NCBI RefSeq assembly: GCF_019112545.1
Contig: NW_025064917.1
Coordinates: 195,940-259,939 of the forward strand
Origin: Guyanagaster necrorhizus
Taxonomy: Eukaryota > Basidiomycota > Agaricomycetes > Agaricales > Physalacriaceae
Direction: 5' to 3'
DNA: 64,000 nt
The notes beneath the pieces were generated by a model. It worked only from the letters and a program-made list of their open reading frames with translations. It was not told the DNA's origin and did no database searches. Numbering within the stretch: position 1 is the stretch's first letter; every line of letters begins with the position of its first letter. The position numbers were made by a program, and so were the translations under genes. This document shows, piece by piece, positions 45,532-56,853 of the stretch.

Positions 45532-46792
45532 ATGTCAAAGAACCTGGACGACCTTGTAATTCGAGAGGTATCTGTTTGTGCCATTCTTTCAGTTTCTACC
45601 TCATTGTCTTGTTAGGTAACTGCTGATGTCTGGATTTTTTCCAGGTGAGAAACGACAAGCTCTGCTTATCTTCGGGAGGTCTCACGTTTGAGCAGGCCTT
45701 TCACACGTGCTCGATTTATTCCGTTTGGTGGGCGCTCAACCGCAATTAAGTTAACCAGTGGAGACGTATGGGTCCTCGCATCAACGCCGCTGACACAGGA
45801 TACAAAAGAGACCATCGACAAGCTGGGACCTGTGAAGTGAGCATCCGACTTGGGCGCCCGCAAGAGACTCAACAATCTTTTAGATGGATCATGGCCGGAG
45901 ATGCGGAACATCATTTGTTTCTTGGTACGCCTTATCTTCAGGCATTGTCTTAAGTTACCAGGATTAATAAGTGATATAGCGGAGTACAAGAAGGCCTATG
46001 AGAATGCAAAGTTAGTCGTCGTGGAGCGGCTTTTAAAGAAGAAGACGGACGAGGGTCTGGACGTCGCGGGTGGTGAGTGAGGAATAAGACCAGCACCCTA
46101 TTTTGTGCTGAATGCCTTGTTAGCTTATGGTGTTGATCCGCCAGAGACCGAGTACGGCTTCGAGAGCGAGGTATGTCCCGCAACTAACCTCGTATATTAT
46201 CGTTCTGATCATAATGTCCTTACAGATCAAGGCTCAGTACGTTACCAGTCATTCTTCGTAGAAATCATAGGATACTTACCATTTTCTAGTTACTTCCCCG
46301 GCTTCGTAAACCAGGATGTCGCATTTTATCACGTCGCGTCGAAGTCCCTGATTGTTGCTGATCTCCTTTTCAATCTACCTGGTACGGAGCAAGTGAGTTT
46401 TATAAGGGCATTGTCCTTCTTCCCGGCTTCTAACCGCTTTGGGCAGTACTCAAAGTCCAAGTCTTCCTCGAAAGTCCCCATAATCTGCAAGTTAAACCCT
46501 TCGGGAGTGGTTCTGAAAACCCTCCTATTTAAGTTGGGCAAGGATAAAGAGTTAGTACTTTAGCGATTATCCTCTTCTGCTCATTTTGGATGTTCATTAT
46601 AATCCTTCTAGTGCGATGCGTCGAGACATCAAAGCTGTTTCAGAATGGGACTTCAGCAGGATTATCATGTGCCACGGGGTAAACGTCTTCGCTACTGTCA
46701 ATTAGACATGACTGTTCACCCAGATATCCTAGGACGTCATCGAAGAGGACGCGCATAAAGCTTGGAAAGACGCCTATGCTAAGTACCAATAA
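45532..46792 (+). CDS. DUF4336 (metallo-hydrolase-like) protein
   Basis: Eleven small exons (45,532-45,567, 45,616-45,644, 45,696-45,836, 45,884-45,924, 45,980-46,072, 46,124-46,170, 46,226-46,236, 46,290-46,392, 46,447-46,550, 46,612-46,678, 46,733-46,792) join to 243 residues without a stop. One exon is only 11 nt. Family blocks are FIPFGGRSTAIKLTSGDVWV, AGDAEHHLFL, YFPGFVNQDVAFYHVASKSL, VADLLFNLPGTEQYSKS and RIIMCHGDVIEEDAHKAW. The His-rich layout suggests a beta-lactamase-like fold. The biochemical role is not established. Confidence 0.9.
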
Positions 46793-47187
46793 ACAAAAAG
46801 CCATTTATGCACTCCTTTCAATAGTTATATGTTTGTTCATGCCAGCGCTCGAGGTGCAACCTCGCCAACGTTTGACTTTGTTCATCGTGATGTCTCTTAC
46901 GGCCTTGATCAGAACTTGTCATCTTCTTAGACAACTTTCCCGACCAACAGTTTTTAGCATTTCTGTTCAGTAAAGCTTCACGCATGGTTGTACAGTACAA
47001 ATGCAGTGGTTTTCGAGGAAATCAAAAAGTATAAACAGGGTTACGAGCAAGGAGTATTCTAGTGGGATTGAATAATTATGTAATAATTACTTTCTCCTAA
47101 TATTCTTAACCTCAGGATCCCCACGTGGCAACTTTTTTTCTTTGCTTACCGCGACCACGGCAACAACAGCGCTAACATTACATAGTA
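46793..47187. other. Short intergenic stretch before SSZ1
   Basis: No gene seen; it should hold the promoter of the Hsp70 gene downstream. Confidence 0.6.
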
Positions 47188-49249
47188 ATGGCTTCCGAAG
47201 TGCTGGCAAACGGGAGCGCCGACCCATCCGTTGAGGGTACTGCCATTCCCCCGGTGGTTGGAATCAACTTCGGCAACTCATATGCATCCATTGCCGTATT
47301 CACGAAGGTCATTACCTTTTTGTTCTATGTCAATTCCATCTAACATGTGACGTTTTGAAGGAAGGATTGGCGGAATGTATTGCCAATGAAGACGGGGAAC
47401 GCCAGATTGCTTGCACAATTGCATTCCAAGGAGAAGAAGTGGTGTGTGGCTGTCTTCATTCATTGTATCTTGTACTAAACTTTGTAACAGTACATTGGCA
47501 ACCAAGCCAAACATCAACTTGTAAAGAACTCAAAAAACACGATCATCGGTTTTCGTAACCTCCTGGGCAAGAAGTACGTCTTTGCCGCATTTTCTTTTAT
47601 GGTTATTGAATACAATAATTAGATTTTCCGAGATACCATCTTCCCAAATATCAACGACATCGGCGCCAGTAATCCAGCACCCTGACATTCTTGATGTACC
47701 TGCGTACAAGGTTGAGGTATTGCAGGCTGCACCAGCTCCTCTACCTTCCACAGCTTCCAATACCCCTGCAACCTCCGTCGCCCCTACCCCTCGTTCCGAA
47801 CCCATCCCGACCGAACGTATCCTTACTGTTTCTGAGGTCACCACCATGTTCCTTCAGTCTCTCATCCAGTCTGCAGAAGACTTCCTGGGCAAAAAAGTTC
47901 AAGGCGCGGCCGTTACGGTGCCACCAACATTCACCGACGTTCAGATTGATGCCCTAGACAAGGCAGCGTCTGATGCTGGAGTCAAAGTCTTGCAGTTTTT
48001 AGAAGAAGCTGGAGCTGCGGCTGCTGCCACTTCCAGTGAACAGTGGAGCTCATCTCTTAACCCGGATCGCACCCAACTCATAGTCGATCTCGGCTCGTCT
48101 TCCCTTTCTCTCTTCGTTGTCTCAATGCGTGAAGGGCTCGCGCACCTCCTTGGTTCATCAACCACATCCGCCATTGGTGGCGATCAGATAGACGACAAGC
48201 TCGTGTCTTTCTTCGCTGCAGACTTTACCAAAAAAACGAAAACACCACTTAAGGTTGTTCCTTCTACCGAAAATGCCGATAAGCGTGCTGAGGCCAAGCT
48301 GCGTCTGGCTATCGAGCATACAAAACGTACCTTGAGTGCATCCCCTGGCGCTGCGACGTGTTCAGTCGAGTCACTAAAGGAGGGTCTTGACTATACCGGC
48401 TCCATCAACCGAATCAGGTTCGATATGGTGGTACGGTCGGTGTACACTGCAGTAGCTGCTGCAATTGAGGAGCTCTTGAAGTCCATCGATATAGATTCCT
48501 ACTACATCAACGAGATCGTGTATGTAGGTGGGACGACGTGTCTACCCGGTTTGAACGAACACCTCATTACTTCCTGCGGCTTCAATGATCTCGTCGACAC
48601 GCCGTTTTCGCTTGGAACTGTAGTTGGTGGTGGTATCGGTGATCCTACAACGATCCTAGCGAGGGGTAGTGCTGTGCAGGCTGCCTTGATCGCTTCCCTG
48701 CCTCATGACGAAGACTATGCGGAGATTCGACAAGCCTTTGAGAGAGGCTCTGTCACCGAGGCTCCCGTGATGACACGTTCTGTTGGGTTGTACTTCCCTG
48801 GCGAAGGCGAGGGAGGCAAAGGGGGAACATGGATGACTGTTTTGTCGAAGGACACGCCACTGCCAGCTCGCCGAATTGCCACTCTCGATGCTGCTCTTAC
48901 CGACGAGTCGAAGAAGTTTGCGTTTGAAGTATGGGAGATTGAGGAAAAAGTCCGCATAGACAAGGTGAAGCTCGAGAAACTGGAGCTTTCCGATGATGAA
49001 GAGGAGGAAGAGGAAGATGAATATGAGGAGCAGAAGCATCCTCAGATGGACAAAGTCGCCTTCCTCGGCGCGAAGGAGGGTGAGGCTCTGTTAGGAATCA
49101 AAACGAAGGGCAATGGGCCTGATGCTGGTAAATGGACGACGACATTACAAGTCGTTTTCCAAGTATCTGAAGAGGGGGAATTGGAGGTTTATATGCGTGA
49201 GATCGGCGAGAATGGCACACTGCTGACCCTTCGTGTTCCTCCGTCATAA
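47188..49249 (+). CDS. SSZ1: Ribosome-associated Hsp70-like protein, Ssz1 type
   Basis: Exons 47,188-47,307, 47,361-47,441, 47,491-47,573 and 47,623-49,249 give 636 residues. The nucleotide-binding domain starts VVGINFGNSYASIAV instead of the DLGTT of ordinary Hsp70s, as in Ssz1, and continues with QGAAVTVPPTFTDVQ, LIVDLGSSSLSLFVV and EIVYVGGTTCLPGL. The C-terminal part is short, with an acidic stretch (SDDEEEEEEDEYEEQ), and no full substrate-binding domain or EEVD end. Yeast Ssz1 pairs with zuotin in the ribosome-associated complex to help nascent chains fold. An Ala/Pro/Thr-rich insert (about residues 130-165) makes it longer than the yeast protein (538). Confidence 0.92.
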
Positions 49250-50402
49250 AACGTACGTACCGTGTATATCCTGCGATTTAGATTACTGCAGTCGCACAGG
49301 CAAACTATTACGCTGATCTCCAGATGGATTTAATCAATACTTGTAGCGGAGCCTAGTTAAGTGCGTAGGTGATCGTTCTGGGATAGCTCTTAGACATCAC
49401 GAACAATTAGTCATGGAACATGGTGCGCGAGAAGCATGAGCATCACCGGGGTTGGGGAGGCTCTCCACTCTTCATCAAGTCTCGGCGTGCCGTAAATATT
49501 TTCCTCACATTTACTAGTGGAAACGGTGGAATCGGTTTTATGTAAAACAAGTGAGAAGGAACCTGGTCGCTCAATTGGATATTGGTGTCAAGGTCCTTAT
49601 TCTAATAAAGTCCCAATTTGAAAGCCTGTGAGCCATGATACCAACATGTGAACACGAAATTCTTCAAGTTGAATTCGGTAGTAATGCCCCAGTGAAATCC
49701 ATTGTCAAGCTTGCCGGTATTCGGGTCCGAGAAAGGAAAAACCACGCTTGGCTGTACAGCCCGGTGGCCATCAGCGAAATTTCAAACTTGACCGTGGGTG
49801 AAATATACCAACAGAAATCTTGCTAGTGGAACAAGCGTTATAATTTCAGTTCTGCTTGTTTAGATAGATAGTCAGCCCACAGGAAGAACGTTTCTTTTGC
49901 TATACGAGGATAATTATAACAGATATTCTTGTTCAATACTTTCTTTATTGCGTATTGTATCCCATGAGGCGCCATTCGTGATAGCATCAGTGAACTTCAA
50001 GTGGACGGGCGTCATAGCGGACAAGATGCTTGAAATTGAATTATAAGAGGCTTAATGATTTCATATTCCAGCCCTTTAGGCCTTATGTGTTGAAGGTAGA
50101 TGTAACAGACTAGAAGACTTCCGGTTTGCAGGTTCATGGTCAACAACGCGGCGGGCCTCGAATCCCCGATCGTGTCTGATCGCGCTAATCACGTGAAATG
50201 AGCCTTGCGGGCGTTTGCGGAAAAGAAAATCTCTCTCGCAGGACGAATCAGCTTCCTTCAAAGCCCCTTTTGTTTCAAAATACAACTTCAAGATGCACTG
50301 TCATGTCCTTCCGTTTCCCTCAAATGGACTCTGTTGCTACTGCACGAATATATCGAATCATGCTGCGTTGCAGGGCACGATTGAAACCTTAGAACGGATC
50401 AC
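49250..50402. other. Intergenic stretch without recognised gene
   Basis: Only short frames (up to about 73 codons). It separates the housekeeping block from the GABA/lactam block. Confidence 0.55.
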
Positions 50403-50456
50403 CCAATGGCGCGCTCGTCGGGGATGCCATCGATGACTTGCAGCTGCCTCTTATCA
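50403..50456 (+). promoter_or_regulatory. CCAAT box and GATA-type site upstream of the aminotransferase
   Basis: CCAAT (50,403-50,407) is followed by CTTATCA (50,450-50,456), an HGATAR site on the reverse strand. GATA factors mediate nitrogen control in fungi, and CCAAT boxes act with them in the omega-amino-acid genes of Aspergillus. Occurrence of two short motifs may be chance. Confidence 0.35.
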
Positions 50457-50583
50457 GGTTCCGGAAATACAATGAAGCGGTTCATCGATGAACGGTTCGC
50501 CTCGGCTGACAGGTCAGACAGAGGCCGTACCTCGGTTACTATATGTCCCAGTAAATTTTATTGCGGATCGCCGTTGTGAATAG

Positions 50584-50693
50584 TATAAAACGGGCCATAT
50601 CCACGTTTGGCCTTACCCGTTCATCTTTCCTTCGGTCAAGGTGCGTGTCTTGTTCATTTTGGATGATAACTGGATAACTGATACGTTCAACAG
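50584..50693 (+). promoter_or_regulatory. TATA box and 5' UTR intron of the aminotransferase gene
   Basis: TATAAAA is at 50,584-50,590. A clean intron lies between it and the start codon: GTGCGT at 50,641, a branch-like AACTGAT, and TTCAACAG ending at 50,693. The ATG follows 12 bases later. Confidence 0.6.
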
Positions 50694-50705
50694 AAATATA
50701 CAGTC

Positions 50706-52231
50706 ATGCCTTCCGCGAACGCAGCTCTTCTCTCGCTAGGCCAGAAGCACACTACCCACGGTTTGGGACGTGTTATCGATGATGCTATTATCGAGAATGC
50801 CTCTGGATCTTACATGTCTTTCGACGATGGCCGGACGATGCTTGACTTCACCTGTGGTATCGGTGTGACTTCCCTAGGTACGTTGTGATTTATCGACAGA
50901 ATGATAGTCTGTTTAACGCTTTTTCAGGACACTGCCACCCTCAAATCTCTAAAGCTGCTGCCGACCAATGCATGTCAGTAGTCCATGGACAGGTGCGTTT
51001 GCTTGGGATATCAAAATCCCTGGTATGACTCATACGCTACCCAGTGCTCCATAGCGTTCCATACTCCATACGTAAGACTCATCGAAGAACTCATTCCCAT
51101 GATGCCCCACCCTTCACTCGACTCCTTCTTCTTCTGGAACTCGGGATCGGAGGCTATTGAGGCCGCTCTAAAGATTGCGCGTATCGCGACGGGCAGGCAG
51201 AACATTATCTGTATGCAGAGTGCGTACCACGGTCGCACATTCGGCGCTATGGCCGTCACGCGCAGCAAGACTGTTTACTCCGCTGGAGTCCACCCCATCA
51301 TGCCCGGTGTTTTCCAGACGCCTTATCCATACTTCCATCCACTCGGTCTTCCCAAGGAGACTTCTCCCGCCGAACTGTCTGAGTACTGCCTCAAGCAGCT
51401 CGGCATCGTTCTCACCAGCCAGACTGCTCCTGCCGACACCGCCGCTATCATCGTTGAGCCCATTCTTGGCGAGGGTGGTTACGTTTCGACACCCGTCGAG
51501 TTCCTCCAGGGACTTCGCAGGATCTGTGACACATATGGTATCATGTTGATCATCGACGAAGTTCAGAGTGGATTTTCACGCAGTGGTGATTACTTTGCTA
51601 TTGAGCAGAGTGGAGTCAAGCCTGATATCCTAGTCGTTGCTAAGGGTCTCGCGAACGGGTTCCCTCTTAGTGGTGTTATCAGCCGGAAGGAGCTCACCGA
51701 TAAGCTCGTTCCTGGATCGATGGGTGGAACGTATGCTGGTAATGCCATTTCCTGTGCTGCCGCCGTCCAAGTCGCCAAGATCATGAAGGGCGGCGACATT
51801 CTGCCCAACGTTCGCGCACGGTAGGTTATGAAAAAACTTGGGGCGTATCTCCCATTCTGATTACCGTTTTTCTCTCCAGCTCCAAGCAGGCGTTTGACGC
51901 GTTGAACGCACTGGCGACTGACCCTCAAGTCGGCAAGTATATCCTCGACGTCCGTGGTCGTGGCCTCATGATTGGTCTTGAGTTCAAGTCGCCTGCTGGT
52001 CCTGCTGAGATCAAGTCAGGCCTTGTTTCGCAAGCCTCCTCTGATATCCCGGCTGGCCTCGCAGCGAAGGTGATGAAACGATGCGTCAAGAAGGGTCTTC
52101 TCATTTTGACGACGAGCGCCTTCGAGGTCTTGCGTCTCATCCCTCCCCTCAATATTACCGAAGAGGATATGAAGAAGGGTCTCGAGATCATCGCGGATTC
52201 AGTCAGGGAGGTTGTCAAGGAGAGCTCTTAA
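50706..52231 (+). CDS. Class III PLP aminotransferase, 4-aminobutyrate (GABA) transaminase type
   Basis: Exons 50,706-50,877, 50,928-50,992, 51,045-51,820 and 51,880-52,231 give 454 residues. Family marks are FTCGIGVTSLGHCHPQI at the N-terminus, FFFWNSGSEAIEAALKIAR, QSAYHGRTFGAMAVT, PILGEGGYVSTP, the cofactor Asp in LIIDEVQSGFSRSG and the Schiff-base Lys in VVAKGLANGFPLSG. It would move an amino group from GABA or a similar omega-amino acid to 2-oxoglutarate or pyruvate, giving succinate semialdehyde. No mitochondrial presequence is obvious. Its neighbours (LamB-like, semialdehyde dehydrogenase, LamA-like) fit this role. The exact substrate cannot be read from sequence. Confidence 0.9.
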
Positions 52232-53044
52232 TTTTATTTTGGGATGCTGGACTGGGTATCTCGAGGTTTGTTTTTTTGGCTGTAGGTCTCGACGAAACGA
52301 AACAAAATGACGCGTACAGATGACTGGCGATGTACCGTATACGCATCTTTGGCCTGTTGTCTTTGCATAATGACGTGTATCTATAATGTACTTGCAGCGC
52401 TTAGAAGCATGGAGCACGATGACCGTTGTCGCAATTTGAATAGACTAAGATAAATTCGATAAGAGTTAGCGTGCTGTATCACGTGCATGATGCCGAGCAT
52501 TCGATTTCAAAATGGACTCTTCATCTTGGGTCTCTTTCTGTCCTTCGTCTTCTCATATGCTCTCGAGAACTATGATAACTACAACATGATGGTTGAGAGG
52601 GTAGTGCAGCATGGCTGGTGGCGGCCTGGCGTACCTTGACGCGTGGAGGTGCAATAACAGTACAGATCCAAGTACTTGGTACGGTAATTTGGGTATGTCT
52701 CAACGGGAAATATGAGGTTATCTTTTATACTTATGTCGGGTGTCATTCTTCATCAAGCATCATAGGATACTTAGAAGGCAATAATCGTTGTATTCACCGA
52801 GGATGTTGAATATTCGGACGATGGTGCTGTCAAGGCAGCGAAAGCCTGAGCTATCGTGTTGTGCTGTCGGTCGTTTCTTTACCTCGTGGTACTGTAACCT
52901 GTTTAGACGCTTCATTGTGCGATCAGGATCCCTTTCGAAGCAAGATGTCAGGCTCATGATAGATTCAGATGGACTACTCGGATAGCTTAAGTGTATGTGG
53001 TAAGTAATAAACTCTTCATGCTGTCAATCCTCCATGATTATAAT
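52232..53044. other. Spacer between convergent aminotransferase and LamB genes
   Basis: No recognisable gene; short frames only. Confidence 0.55.
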
Positions 53045-54152
53045 TCATAGATTCACACCAGCAGCATTGATGCCTTCGCGTGCGCTGCGAAGAACAACCA
53101 ATCAGCATACTGTCATCGATCCGCACGCTACCGTACCCTTTGATGTTTTCTAAAGCGCTCGGCATGTCTCCGTGCAGGCAAATAGTGTATGCTTCCTCGG
53201 GTACGTGTTTCAGTCCTCCTTTCGGTTGCTTGGCGAACAAGAAAGGTAGAGGTGCGCCAGCGGTGTCGATTCCTAGGAAAGGCCACAAGACGTCCGTCAA
53301 TGTTGTGGCGCCCTGCGTAAAGTCAACCGGACACTAACCACACCCAGTTTCCGCTAGGCTCCGGATCCTCTTCTTAATCATTTCGACGCTCACTAAATTG
53401 TCAAAGTCGACCGGTTGCAGTTGTCCCTCCGGACTGTAGTCAATGTCGACATACGTTTCCTGTAGGTCGACGGAATTAGATTTGACTAACTGGTCTTGCA
53501 TATGGCATACCGGATGGAAAGGGACGCCGTATTTGTTCGCGCTCGTTTCATGCAACGTGCTGGAGAGTCCAAACATGGGGACCTTGAACGATGCGATAGC
53601 TCTAACAACTGCATCTGCGATGGCTTCTGATCTAGTCTGTGTAACCAAGTAAGTTACAAGTCGTCTTCAGAATGCATCTTCTGACAAACCATCATGAAGT
53701 ACAGTTTCCCATGCACTGGAAACAGAGCAATCATACAACTGATGTTCCAAGCGGCGTGCTATCAAACGTACCTTTGACGTGGTGAAGAGACATTCCCTCT
53801 GCCTCTAGGATCGCCTTACACGCTCCGACCTGGTAAAGAGTCTGCGCGTAGAGCTCTTCAGGTTTGACATCGATTTCACGACGGCCAAAACCCTTGATAT
53901 CGTCGAGCCCTGGATGTGCACCGACCTTGACACCATACTTCTTAGCGAGTCGTACGGTCTTCAACATGATTGACGGGTCACCGGCATGAAACCCACATGC
54001 AACGTTCGCTGAAAACACACAGAAGCATGGGAACTTGATAATTGAATATTGTCGGGCTCACCATAGTCAATAAGCGGCATGAGCTCCTCGTCTGGCCCCA
54101 GCTTCCAACGTCCAAACGCCTCGCCCATGTCGCAATTGATTGATATCTTCAT
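53045..54152 (-). CDS. LamB/YcsF (PxpA) family protein, lactam or 5-oxoproline utilisation
   Basis: Exons (minus) 54,152-54,062, 54,008-53,772, a 26-nt exon 53,715-53,690, 53,636-53,511, 53,459-53,394, 53,312-53,137 and 53,084-53,045 give 253 residues, the usual family length. The start [19 protein letters not shown], then [44 protein letters not shown] and [18 protein letters not shown] are clear signatures of the YcsF/LamB fold. The protein works with KipA/KipI partners in ATP-dependent opening of 5-oxoproline (bacterial PxpABC). In Aspergillus nidulans lamB is needed for 2-pyrrolidinone use. The 81-bp intron 53,393-53,313 (GTGAGC...CGCAG) is uncertain: if it is retained, a helix-like segment is added but an in-frame TAG (53,334-53,336) ends the protein. 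Confidence 0.85.
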
Positions 54153-54448
54153 GGCGTTGATTACGTCGAGGAAGCGTAGTATCCGCTGACCCCACTTAAC
54201 CTGCCCGTGATGGTGATGTAAATATGTGAGCAATTTGAAATCATGAGCGTTATCTGAAGTCGGCCCTTTTTTTATCTCAGTGCCTCCAGGTGCCTCCCCG
54301 TACTTCCAGGTACTTCCGCGTGCCGATTTCGGGTATCAAAGATCAGCCCAATCGGCATGGCATGTACCGGATGTGTCCCAAAATGTTGCGTAGTACGGAC
54401 ACCGTTTTTCGCATCCTCTCCACTCCACATCCTCCTTTCCACCAGACA
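54153..54448. promoter_or_regulatory. Divergent promoter of LamB-like and semialdehyde dehydrogenase genes
   Basis: The 296 bp between the two start codons contain TTATCT (54,250-54,255, an AGATAA site), CCAAT (54,348-54,352) and four imperfect 10-bp tandem units at 54,281-54,320. Both genes are likely to be controlled together from here. Confidence 0.5.
54281..54320 (+). repeat. Four tandem 10-bp units in the divergent promoter
   Basis: The units are TGCCTCCAGG, TGCCTCCCCG, TACTTCCAGG and TACTTCCGCG: two alternating half-patterns (CTCC/CTTCC) on a 10-bp period, one helical turn. They lie about 130-170 bp before each start codon. Confidence 0.7.
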
Positions 54449-56260
54449 ATGTCCAACTTCAATCCCTCTGTCTTCGGCCTCAAAGATTCGTCACTCATTA
54501 AAACTCGGGGACTCATCGATGGGAAATGGGTGGATGCGAAGGATGGGTCAACGTTTCAGGTGACCAGTGAGTTCCCCGCTGCTTTGTATTGCTGAGAGAA
54601 AATTATCGTTTTCGCATCTAGACCCGGCCACGCTTGAGGAGCTGGCGATCGTGCCAGATATGGGTCTTGTGGAGACCAAGGAAGCCATCGATGCTGCTGC
54701 AAGAGCTTTCCCTTCATGGAGCGCGACCACGCCCAAAGTGAGTGTACGTTCTTCGCATCCGAAAAGTGATCTGATTTTATGTTTAGCACAAACAAGAGCT
54801 TCTCAACAAGTTGCATAACCTTATGATTGAACACCACGATGATCTGTCTCGATTGATCACCGTTGAGAACGGAAAGGCTCTTCCTGACGCGATTGTGGGT
54901 GTTTTTGGTATTGATCGATGATACTAATCTCAATTTTTATATTTCATAGGGCGAGAACAGATACAGCGCATCTTTTATTGATTGGTATGCGGCCGAAGCG
55001 GTTCGCACTTACGGAGACCATATCCCTTCAGTCATTCCTGGTCTCCGCAATGTTATCGTCAAGCAACCGGTTGGTGTCGTGGCCATTCTTACTCCCTGGA
55101 ACTTCCCGTCAGCCATGATCACTCGTAAGCTTGGCGCCGCCTTGGCTGCTGGATGCACGGCTGTCATTAAACCTGCTCCCGAGACGCCTTTCAGTGCCCT
55201 TGCGTTGGCAGAAGTAAGCCTCTGATTCGAAGTTTGTCGATCCACTCTCATGATTCACTCCCGTGCTAAGCTTTGCAACCGGGCCGGCTTCCCTCCAGGC
55301 GTCGTCAACGTTGTGACTACTCAGAGGAATGTGGCATCGGTTGGTAAGGAGATGTGCGAGAGTAAAATTGTCAAAAAGGTCACCTTCACTGGTTCGACCA
55401 ATGTTGCCAAATTGCTGTACAGCATGGCTGCGAGCACTTTGAAAAAGTGGGTGACTCCCAAGTTCTCCTGTATTCTTGGGTTGATTCCTTTATGTAGAAT
55501 ATCCATTGAAGCTGGAGGCAATGCTCCTTTCATTGTGTTCGATGATGCGAACATCGACGAAGCTGTCACTGCTGCTATAGCTTGCAAATTCCGTGGTGGC
55601 GGACAGACTTGTGTCTGCGCCAATCGTCTTTACGTTCATTCATCTGTCTACGACGAATTTGCGTCCAAGCTGGCGTCGCAGGTATCAGCATTCAAGGTCG
55701 GAAATGGTGTAGCTGATGGAGTGTAAGCCTGCTTGCTGTTTGTTTTCACGCATGTTTATATGGTCTACAGCACTCACGGTCCTCTCATTCACCGTCGCGC
55801 CTTGGAGAAAGTACACTCCCACGTTGAGGACGCCGTATCTCGAGGTGCCTCAGTTGTTCTTGGAGGTAAACCTATAGATCCCGAAGATCAGACATCGTCC
55901 TTCTACCACCCCACTATCCTCACTGACGTTCCCACCGATGCTCTGGTCAACACCGAAGAGACCTTTGGGCCGCTGGCATCTCTGACCAAGTTTGAAACGG
56001 AGGAGGAGGTCCTCCGATTGGCGAACGACGTCGATGTCGGCCTTGCTGGATACCTCTTTTCGAGAGATGTTGGTCGTGTCTGGCGCGTGGCGGAGAAGCT
56101 CGAAGTAGGGATGGTGGGTACTAATGTGGGCATGATCACTCAGGCGGCGATACCGTTTGGTGGAATCAAGGAGAGTGGGATTGGACGTGAGGGTGGGCCT
56201 CGTGGTATTGATGAGTATATGAACGAGAAGCTTATCGTATTTGGAGGCATTGGAGCATGA
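54449..56260 (+). CDS. Aldehyde dehydrogenase, succinate-semialdehyde dehydrogenase type
   Basis: Exons 54,449-54,566, 54,622-54,737, 54,787-54,894, 54,950-55,213, 55,271-55,446, 55,498-55,722 and 55,771-56,260 give 498 residues. It has the SSADH-like start ([16 protein letters not shown]), [29 protein letters not shown], the coenzyme loop [11 protein letters not shown], the general-base Glu in [10 protein letters not shown] and the catalytic Cys in [11 protein letters not shown] with the second Cys two residues on, as in SSADHs. It ends [10 protein letters not shown]...EYMNEKLIV. It would oxidise succinate semialdehyde to succinate with NAD(P)+, the step after GABA transamination. Confidence 0.94.
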
Positions 56261-56853
56261 AAATGAGTAAACGCGAATGCAGAGAGGTGTTTGCAGTTGT
56301 AATTAATATTGTATTACATGATCAAGTGAGCGCGCAAAGTTGCATGCGTTGTATGTTCAAATATTGATTAAAAGTTGTCATGATGGAGCCGTAAGAATAG
56401 AAAATAGAAAACTGGATTCGCCCATTTGCTTTTCTCAGTCTATCCGCAGAAATGAAACTATGGAGTCGGAGACAACGATTAGACTTGAACCAGTCCCCAC
56501 TTCGGAGTCCAGACAGATAGACTGGTTTCAACTCTGAATGAAGACAGTAGATACGGGATGACAAAAAACACTCGGAACGGAGGCTATAGAGCGGACAGGT
56601 TCGTGTCGTCGTCGTCGTCGTCGTCGTCAAGACGGCTATCATGTCGAGTTCGCCTATGAACCATTGCTAGAGGATGCCAAAAAGAAGTAGAGGCTCATTT
56701 CCATTACTCAGTTTACGACTGAGCAGTACACTTGTATCATATAATCCATTACATAGTCATCTAGTATCGAGATAAAATATGTCAATCAGAACATTTTCAA
56801 CCCGTCATCCAAATATCGTTAACCCAATAAAAAAAGCGCCTTCAACTCTCTGT
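56261..56853. other. Spacer between convergent dehydrogenase and transporter genes
   Basis: No gene. It holds a perfect (GTC)8 microsatellite at 56,605-56,628. Confidence 0.7.

Noticed and set aside
53334..53336. TAG in the LamB-like gene as proof of a pseudogene
   Set aside because: It lies inside a segment with good intron signals whose removal gives a full-length family member, so the gene is kept as a CDS with a caveat.
56605..56628. (GTC)8 as a coding or regulatory element
   Set aside because: It lies between two convergent genes, outside both frames; an ordinary microsatellite.
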